The notes under the pieces are model-generated. The model was not told the origin of the DNA and made no database searches. It saw only the letters and a list, made by a program, of their open reading frames with translations. The position numbers were made by a program, and so were the translations under genes. A DNA stretch of 64,000 nt from Marthasterias glacialis (lineage: Eukaryota; Echinodermata; Asteroidea; Forcipulatida; Asteriidae): NCBI GenBank assembly GCA_911728455.2, contig OU452222.1, positions 24,356,923 to 24,420,922 on the forward strand. The letters are read 5' to 3'. This document shows positions 57,163-64,000 of the stretch, one piece after another (within the stretch, counting starts at the first letter, position 1; every line of letters starts with the position of its first letter).

Positions 57163-60100
57163 CTGTAGGAAAAAAGACAAATGTAACATTGATGTAATTG
57201 GTTCAAATTGTGTACTTAATCCAATACCTAACAAGTGGCTTCAAAATTTGATTACCCAATAGACATATCCATTAAGCCCGGCCCTTAAACATATTGACCA
57301 ATCACAGCATTGGCTAAATCACCACCGTGCACGTTTGCAACACAATGTGCGTCTCTTCAATGCCACACTGCGTGACACGAACGCGCACGCTCTAAGTACG
57401 CGCATGCATGTTTACATTTTCCAATAGGATTTTTATGTGTCGAACTTTTGTCGGACTTTCGGTGGCGTGCCAAAGGCTGTGATTGGTCAACACGTATGGG
57501 GGCGGGGCTTAATGGATCGGTCTATTATAACAATAATCAGTTCTTATACAGTGTTTTAACTTTGGGCACCTCAAAGTGCTTATTAATACGTTTTTGAGAC
57601 AGGCATGCTAAGTTTTTTAAATTTTTAGACCCATTATTTTTATATAGCACCATGTAAGGGTTGGCAAGGTGATGTGGCGAACTTTACAGCCAACCGTTCC
57701 AGAAACACCGGGGCAAACCCTTCTCTTACCGACAAGTGTCACTGGGTTCTTTTATGTGCAACTGGTACACAACATACAAGACCTACAGCTGTACGGACCA
57801 TCCAAAGGATGAAGCTATAACGGTCAAGTGTCTTGCTTAACGACGCAAGTGTCAAGATCGGAATTTGAACCCCATCTCTGCTGATCAGAAATACCAGAGC
57901 TTGAGTCCAGAGCACCTGACCACTCCACCATGACACGCCACATCATACGCTACAAATCAACTGGTTTTTTTTCTAGGGGCTGTTGCCACCTAGTCCTGGG
58001 GCTGAAACAGGGTTATCCCCCTTTACAGTCCGTAAGGATGTAGGCTTGGGTATCATCCATCAGAAGCCTGGCTGGTAGAGCAGAAAGCTCTACCTCCCCA
58101 ACTTTTACTGAGCAATTATGGTTAAGTGCCTTGCTCAAGGACACAAGTGTCATGATCGGGACTCGAACCCACACTCCGATGACTCAGCCACCAGAGCTTG
58201 AGTCCGGCACTAACCACTCGGCCACGACACGCCATATTGACTGGTAAACAGCGTCCTCAAGAGAACAAAAATGGCGGCGTCTGCGGATCAAGAAGAATCT
58301 CCGCTTCTTAAGCAGGCTTGTTTCTCGGAACTCAAATTATTTCACTTGACATGTAAATCAAACAAATGCTTTGCAGATTTCAGATGGGTGGGGCTCTTCC
58401 ACTGGCTACACTGGGCCTCTTGTAACGACACTAGCTTTCAATTCACTACCCATGCAGCCCTGTTCACTAAAAAAGCTTGACAACAACACTGAGGGACCAA
58501 CATAACTATTGTGTCTATTTCGAAGACTCCACAACTATGACCAGGATTTAAACCCGGCTTCTGTTCAAAACGTTTCAATCAAAGATGGAGATTTAGGACC
58601 CTGCATACCTTCAGTCCCCGTTTATTGATGACTTTACGGTGCGAGAGGTGAATATGCTGACTGCCATCTTCATCTGTCGTCACGGTTACTTTGTCTAGCG
58701 TCTTGTTACCACAGTGCGGGCAGAACACCTTGGTCATGTTGTTTGTAATTCTGTATGTGACGAGTACAAATGTTGGATAGAGAGCAATAATAAGAGATCA
58801 TGTACGGCACTTGCAATGGTAACGGTTCGAACTCCGCTTCTACTTGTATGTTTGGACCTTTAGTCAAGATAAAGCACCTTAATGGCGGCCCTTCATTGCA
58901 AGAAACTTCAGGAGAGCTACAAACTGCTCTTCTTAACCAGTTGCCGCCAGGGATCTTCCATGTTTTCCTGTCTACGTTGATGGGATTAATTTGTCTGAAT
59001 TGGAGGAATCAATTTATTCTTTGAGAGTACCGCTGGCACAAAGAACCCTGGTTTGACAAAGCCAAGAGAACAAAGATTCTCTTTATTGCACCGTGCGTTT
59101 TGTTTTCTCGACACTGAGCAGTGAAATGTCCAGGCGACCTTTGTTCTGGTATTCTTTTAAGGAGTGCTAATATTTGCACTTCTTGGACAAGGTTAGGGAG
59201 TGCGAAGGAGACTGATTGCACTTAAAAGTGAAGGTCTGTATTGGTGTTACAAGACAAGATCAGCCCTGACTGCTTCGTTTTTGAAAGGGCAAGGGCACCA
59301 AGGCCTTTTCTTCTTGCTTTGTATCAAGATAAGATCAGGCCTGATTGCTTCAATCTTGAAAGGGCAAGGGCACCAAGGCATTTTCTTCTTGCTTTGTATC
59401 AAGATAAGATCAGGCCTGATTGCTTCAATCTTGAAAGGGCAAGGGCACCAAGGCATTTTCTTCTTGCTTTGTATCAAGATAAGATCAGGCCTGATTGCTT
59501 CAATCTTGAAAGGGCAAGGGCACCAAGGCATTTTCTTCTTGCTTTGTATCAAGATAAGATCAGGCCTGATTGCTTCAATCTTGAAAGGGCAAGGGCACCA
59601 AGGCATTTTCTTCTTGCTTTGTATCAAAACAAGATCAGGCCTGATTGCCTTGTTCTTGAAAGGGCAAGGGCACCAAGGCATTTTCTTCTTGAGGAAATTG
59701 TAAATTTTTAATGGAACATTTCAAGGGCACTACAGGAAACTTTGCTTTAAGTTAAAAAAGTAGCTTAGCACAAACAGAATGATGCTTATTAGAATAAGGT
59801 TACCAGCCAAAACAGCATGTCACATGTACAATCTGTGACTGGTATCCTGCTTATTTCTGCTTAGCAAACACATTTTTAAGCACTATTTACGACGTGGGCT
59901 AAGCTCTAAGAAATTGGGCCCAGGTGTTATTTAGGAGTGTTACCAATATACACTTACTTAAAGCAACCTCGACATCTCAACACAAAACTTTTGGCTGTCT
60001 TGATGAGCATTCCGTAGACAGAGAGAACCGGGATGCCCATCTGGATTAATACATTCTGTAAACAAACAAACAAACAAACAAACAAGTAAACATGGGATAC

Positions 60101-63034
60101 TTCATCATACGATAATAAGTTTGTCATGGGTTGAAATAAATGTCATAAGAATTCAAGCACCTGGCTCCCATTGGCACCAGACCAGGCTACCAGTGGCACC
60201 AGACTAGTCCCTTCACTTTGAAAGCTGTGTAGCAGCAGTCTTACCAGGTAATTTCCAATCGTTAACATCGTTCTCAGTATGGGCACATCTCTGAGAGCGA
60301 TTGATTAATCTGGTAAGTCTGTTGCCACCTAGCGTTCCCACTGTCTCTACCCTCTCTGGTTCCCATTTATACACCTGGGTAAATAGAAGCAATTATGGCC
60401 AAGTGCCTTGCTCAAGGACACAAGTGTCTTGGCAAGGAATCAAACCCACATTGATTTAGCAATCAGAACTTGAGTCTGATGTACCAGATGGCTTGGCTAT
60501 GGTGCACCAGGGGTGGATTTCACAAAGAGCTAAGATTGATCTTAACTGCGAATCACTCTTAGTTGCTAAACAAAGTGTGATGTCACAATGCAAACCACTA
60601 TGGTAATACTGACAACTCATCTCAAGAAGAATCTTAGTGCTTTGTGAAATCAGCCCCTGAGCTCTAACGGTTCACTGAAATTATGACTTTGGGGATTTTG
60701 AGAGTGGCTGGGAACATAACACTCAGTGCTACAAGGAGTAGATTAAAACAGAGGATGTGAGAAGTAAACCTTAGACCTTTTACTCATATGAGTACCTGCA
60801 TGGCAAAATCAGCTGTCATACATCCGACGTCTACGCCCTCTGGCATGTCGCTAACACCTCCTTCACGTATACGACTGATATTCTGCGGAGTGATCCACCC
60901 TTCGTTGTCATCTTCCTCCTCATCGCCACTGTCCTCATTCTCTTCATCACAGTGATACGCATCATCATCTCCATCGACGACATCGTCTCCCTCGACTCCA
61001 TCCTCCTCAATATTCTCCTTGTCATCTTCGGGAGCAGATTCTGAAGAAGCCATTCCAGCCCGAGCTGCATCTGTACTTGTAGAGATCATAAGGTCATCCT
61101 GTGACCTCTGCTCTATGACCTCTGATATGGGTTGGTTTGGATCTACGCCGGTATTTTGTTTCACTTGTTCTTCAGTTTCTTCATTCTCTCTGTTTGCATC
61201 ACATTCTGTCCGATTATCAGTGTTTTCTTCAACATTGAGTTTACTAAGATTCAGTTGGATATCTTGAGTTTCTTTGTTGTCTTTGTGATGAGTGGATTCC
61301 TTTTGTTCACTGGTGTGGGTCTCTTCTTTTTTGTCCTTGTTTTTTGTATCCTATGAAAAGAAATGAAAAAGCAAAAGAAAGAATAAACGAAAATATCAAG
61401 GTGTAGAAAACTTACCAGGGCTCGATTTCACATTGATCTTAGCAGCGAGTCACTCTTAATTGCTAAGCAATGTGATGTCACAATGGAAATGACTATGGCT
61501 ATATTAACACCTCATCTCAAGATGAATCTTAGTGCTTTGTGAAATCGACCCCAGTACCTCTTAAAATTACAGTTCAGTAAAAATATCTTGAATTATTCAT
61601 TATTGAAGAAGTGATGGTTTGAGAAGATCTTCTTGGTAAATTTACAGACTTACTTTTCTCCGTAAAGATTATGACATATATATTGTACCAGTAAGAATAA
61701 TTCACACTGTAATGACCATTTACACCGCAAATCTTAAATACTTTGTGTTGATAGCAAATAACTTTAGTTGATTTGGTTCCAATTTATTTCAATTCGTTCC
61801 AATAATACCAACACTTTGAAGGAGTTCCAGGTTAACATTTTCCTCTATGGTGTTCGATGCAAGAAAATTCTTGGGTAAAATGTCTCAAGGGGTAACAGGT
61901 AACTTGTGGACGTCTTATGGCTCAGTATACAAGATTCCTCTTCCTTACCCCTACCTTGGGTGGAAGATAAAATCCAACAATGTCAGTAGCTTTCTGCAAC
62001 GGCCGGGTGTTACTTGTTAGAGTGACCTGCAACAAACATGAGGTAGACTTGAAGTTATTTACTTGGAATCATAAGAATGAGCCTTGCGATAAGTTGGCCT
62101 CAGCCATCTGCAGCAGAAAGGTCAAGGTCAACTTATTTTTCGAGGGTGGGACTGTCAAAAAAAGTCAGATTGAAATTTGGAAATAATATCAACAAAAGTT
62201 GCATATGAAACCTTTTTTTTTATGCTCAGTATGTTTCCTGAAGCTTTCTTGAGACTTACAAATGACAAACACTACTTTTATCTTCACTGGCCATGTGTGC
62301 CAACAGAAAAAAAGGGCTGCAAGCCACACCCCTGGTCTGCAAGCCACACCCCCACTCCCTTAACACTTCTTCACACACTTACAAATCTAGGGTTTCCATT
62401 GGTCAAAACACCAACTCTCTAGATAAACCTGACATGTCAATCATGACCCAGTGTTATGTCTATGCACCCTGCTGGCAGCGTCATGTATGGATTTGTTGAC
62501 ACTGGTAATGGTATGCCAATGTAATGTGCACCTGAACATGTTTGTAATGTATGTACATACAAACATTGTGTATTGTGTACAAACCCGTGGGAGATAGCTC
62601 TTGCTGTACAAAACTGCCTTGAGATTTTGGGTTGATAAAGAACTGTGACTTAAGGGGGTTACTACCAAGTCATTTGGATGTTTATGGGGTAGGAACTTAG
62701 GGTTGGGTGAGGTTTGCTGACCCAGTGACCCCCTAGTTAAGTTACAAAAAACAGAACCCCCAAAACCGTACTATTTTCCTTCGTATCACTCCCTCTGTGA
62801 AGAGTTTAAACCAATCAAGATATTACGGACACAATTTATGCAAATCGTATTCCAATCTCTTTCTAACCTTAGCAAGACATGTTTACATTGACAGTTGTAC
62901 CTTTTTCTCAGGGACAAGTTTGAGGTGCTCAATGCCACAGTTCTCCTTGGTCACCTGGTAGGCCAAAGCAAGAACCCTCAAGTCCACTGAAGATAGACTT
63001 TGGTAGTCTCCAGTCTTCTTGGCAAACTCTGAGA
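56893..63034 (-). CDS. NOB1: NOB1 endonuclease, C-terminal part (N-terminal exons outside window)
   Basis: Coding join (- strand): 63034-62901, 62026-61955, 61350-60796, 60055-59958, 58750-58609, 57162-56893 with TGA stop. NOB1 is the PIN-domain nuclease that makes the final 3' cut of 18S rRNA in the cytoplasmic pre-40S particle. Seen: the end of the PIN domain (TGDYQSLSSVDLRVLALAYQ, with a conserved acidic Asp), an acidic linker, EGWITPQNI, VGCMTADFAMQ, a zinc ribbon C-x2-C-x11-C-x2-C, PLPKGGKHSDNP and a basic tail ending KPRKGRKK. All junctions are in frame. The acidic linker exon (185 codons) is longer than in human NOB1. The start and first PIN residues must lie beyond position 64000. Confidence 0.95.
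57259..57526. mobile_element. MITE-like element, ATAGACCNATCCATTAAGCC ends, copy 2
   Basis: Left atagacatatccattaagcc; right ggcttaatggatcggtctat. 268 bp. Confidence 0.85.
57625..57945 (-). mobile_element. tRNA-Leu-like SINE (minus)
   Basis: Head complement at 57855-57942 (ggcgtgtcatggtggagtgg), body with acaccggggcaaacccttc. Confidence 0.82.
58060..58238 (-). mobile_element. tRNA-Leu-like SINE (minus)
   Basis: Contains gggactcgaacccacactcc and the complement of ggcgtgtcgtggccgagtgg. Confidence 0.82.
58609..58750 (-). CDS. NOB1: NOB1 exon: second half of zinc ribbon
   Basis: A 142-nt exon encoding TNNMTKVFCPHCGNKTLDKV, then VTTDEDGSQHIHLSHRKVIN and KRGLK. The CPHC pair completes the zinc ribbon. 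Confidence 0.95.
58930..59115. repeat. Dispersed repeat (CCAGTTGCCGCC family), copy 2
   Basis: Shares aaccagttgccgcc, gagagtaccgctggcacaaa and tctctttattgcaccgtg with 19020-19160. Confidence 0.8.
59255..59740 (+). repeat. 75-bp minisatellite, about six copies
   Basis: Unit: aagataagatcaggcctgat, tgcttcaatcttgaaaggg, caagggcaccaaggcatttt, cttcttgctttgtatc. Same parent element as the 49-bp array at 40930-42545, but with about 26 extra bases. 75 is a multiple of three, so both strands carry long frames. In a NOB1 intron. Confidence 0.95.
59958..60055 (-). CDS. NOB1: NOB1 exon: first half of zinc ribbon
   Basis: A 98-nt exon encoding NVLIQMGIPVLSVYGMLI and SFVLRCRGCF; the CRGC pair is the first half of the zinc site. 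Donor gtaagt. Confidence 0.95.
60226..60340. mobile_element. MITE-like element related to 31161-31276
   Basis: Left gtagcagcagtcttaccagg; right ctggtaagtctgttgccacc. Diverged. Confidence 0.65.
60345..60505 (-). mobile_element. tRNA-Leu-like SINE (minus, diverged)
   Basis: Contains agtgccttgctcaaggacac and the tRNA-like head complement; the B-box region is altered (ggaatcaaacccacattg). Confidence 0.65.
60508..60659. mobile_element. 152-bp MITE, CAGGGGyxGATTTCACAAAG ends
   Basis: Left caggggtggatttcacaaag; right ctttgtgaaatcagcccctg. Copy 2 at 61417-61553. Confidence 0.88.
60796..61350 (-). CDS. NOB1: NOB1 exon: long acidic linker
   Basis: An exon of 185 codons. The first half is Lys/Glu/Asn-rich and of low complexity. 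The second contains a dense Asp/Glu tract (about 60920-61030), then DNEGWITPQNISRIREGG and DVGCMTADFAMQ. Acceptor catag, donor gtactc. Confidence 0.93.
61417..61553. mobile_element. MITE, CAGGGGyxGATTTCACAAAG family, copy 2
   Basis: Left gggctcgatttcacattgat; right ttgtgaaatcgacccc. In the NOB1 intron next to the acidic-linker exon. Confidence 0.82.
61955..62026 (-). CDS. NOB1: NOB1 exon: PIN-linker junction
   Basis: Twenty-four codons, VTLTSNTRPLQKATDIVGFY then LPPK. This corresponds to the human segment ending GFHLPYKP. Acceptor ttgcag, donor gtaggg. Confidence 0.85.
62027..62900. other. NOB1 intron
   Basis: No exon or well-defined element. Short direct repeat tgcaagccacacccc at about 62319 and 62339. 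Confidence 0.5.
62901..63034 (-). CDS. NOB1: NOB1 exon: end of PIN domain
   Basis: A 134-nt exon (phase 1 entry) encoding SEFAKKTGDYQSLSSVDLRV then LALAYQVTKENCGIEHLKLV. Donor gtacaa. It is the most 5' NOB1 exon visible. Confidence 0.93.
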
Positions 63035-64000
63035 CTGCAAGAAAATCATACATCGTGGTTAAGAAGTCAAATGATATGGCGGCTCATGAACGTGTCTGGT
63101 TGTATGTATACAAACTTAACTTAAACTCCATTGAGTGCATTTGTATTTTAACCAGTCGAAAACGGATGATGTGATAACTCGCAAATGTTTCCCCTGCCTG
63201 GAAACGGAAGCCGTGTAAAAATGCCATTATGTAATTTTGGACCATCGGAGCAAAAGGTGCCTGTTCATTCCACTGCGGAGCATGCACAAACCACACACAC
63301 ACGAGCCGACTACAAATGGTCCAGGTCTTGATCTTCACCGAGGCCACCGAGGCCATTGGCCTCATGCCCTGTTGAGTTGGCCAGCATGCCCTTCAGAAAA
63401 ATTGCACTGTGACTACCAACTTGGCCAGCATGCCCTTCAGAAAAATTGCACTGTCACTACCAACTTGGCCAGCATGCTCTTGTACACCTTCTGTGATTTG
63501 GCCAGAAAAAGCCTGCCCTCGTTTTTCTTAAGATCGAGGCCAGATGGTCTAATGTTTCGTTTCACCTACACAAGGTTAAAAGGTTTTTATGAATACTGGC
63601 ATTTTGTGGTGATTTTGAGGTGATATTTGTGCAAACCCTGATTACAGACCTTGCCCTTTTTTTCCCAAGAAGATTACCAGGCATCGAGAGGCTTCCACCA
63701 TTGTTCATTCCTATTATTTCAGCTGAATGGATGTAAAGTCGAAGTGAACTGGCAATCAAGCCATGGTTCCACGTTTAGTACCACTCCTATGCAGTAGGTA
63801 AAGGCCGATGTTATGCAATTCATGGTGTGAGGGTTTGACATTTGCTCGGTCGAGAAAACAAAACGGATGATCCAATAAAGAGAATCTTTCTCCTCTTGGC
63901 ATTGTAAAGTCAGGGATTCTTTGCACCAGGGTTTGAAATTTTCTCGGTCGAGAAAACAAAACGGATGATCCAATAAAGAGAATCTTTCTCCACTTGGCAT
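63035..64000. other. NOB1 intron reaching the window edge
   Basis: Contains 2.3 copies of a 44-bp repeat (63376-63478; ttggccagcatgcccttcag) and two copies of a roughly 98-bp repeat (63829-63926 and 63927-64000; ctcggtcgagaaaacaaaac). No PIN-domain exon found, so the NOB1 N-terminus lies outside. Confidence 0.65.

Noticed and set aside
59200..59711. Overlapping 167-, 156- and 144-codon frames on both strands
   Set aside because: Artefacts of the 75-bp minisatellite in a NOB1 intron.

Overview
The window is eukaryotic DNA. Short phase-consistent exons with GT..AG junctions sit in long, repeat-filled introns, and three animal genes can be read. The proteins look like those of a deuterostome: a GPI-anchored CD109-type thioester protein, eIF2-beta and NOB1. 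The landscape is dominated by tRNA-derived SINEs, many small inverted-repeat (MITE-like) elements and minisatellites. I infer a marine invertebrate deuterostome, most likely an echinoderm, but the species cannot be read from the sequence.

Region 1 (29-31593, + strand) is the 3' part of a CD109/TEP-family gene. It shows 18 constitutive exons plus a cluster of three alternative exons, covering part of MG6, the bait region, MG7, the CUB/thioester domains, MG8 and a GPI-attachment tail. The upstream half of the gene lies outside the window. The key feature is the three bait-region exons at 6847-7036, 9560-9725 and 12545-12704. They have the same phase, the same type of donor and the same conserved 3' half, but different 5' halves. 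Each length is 1 modulo 3, so only inclusion of exactly one keeps the reading frame. This predicts one gene making three bait variants. The second and third exons lie in a tandem duplication of flanking DNA, and a 1.35 kb array of 27-bp units lies between the first and second.

Region 2 (31594-39534) is a convergent intergenic interval. It holds SINEs, a 69-bp telomere-like minisatellite, one long inverted-repeat element and one arm of a dispersed 393-bp duplication.

Region 3 (39535-54348, - strand) is a complete EIF2S2 gene: eight coding exons, 334 residues, three lysine boxes and a C-terminal zinc finger. Its introns hold a 49-bp minisatellite of about 32 copies, a 278-bp near-perfect hairpin, a LINE fragment with a nested insertion, and other tandem repeats.

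Region 4 (54349-56892) is intergenic. Region 5 (56893-63034, - strand) is the C-terminal part of NOB1 in six exons, ending with the zinc ribbon and a basic tail; its N-terminal PIN exons lie beyond the window. EIF2S2 and NOB1 serve translation initiation and 40S ribosome maturation and have no evident functional link to the CD109-like gene. All exon boundaries were read by eye from splice signals, frame and family similarity, with no transcript data.
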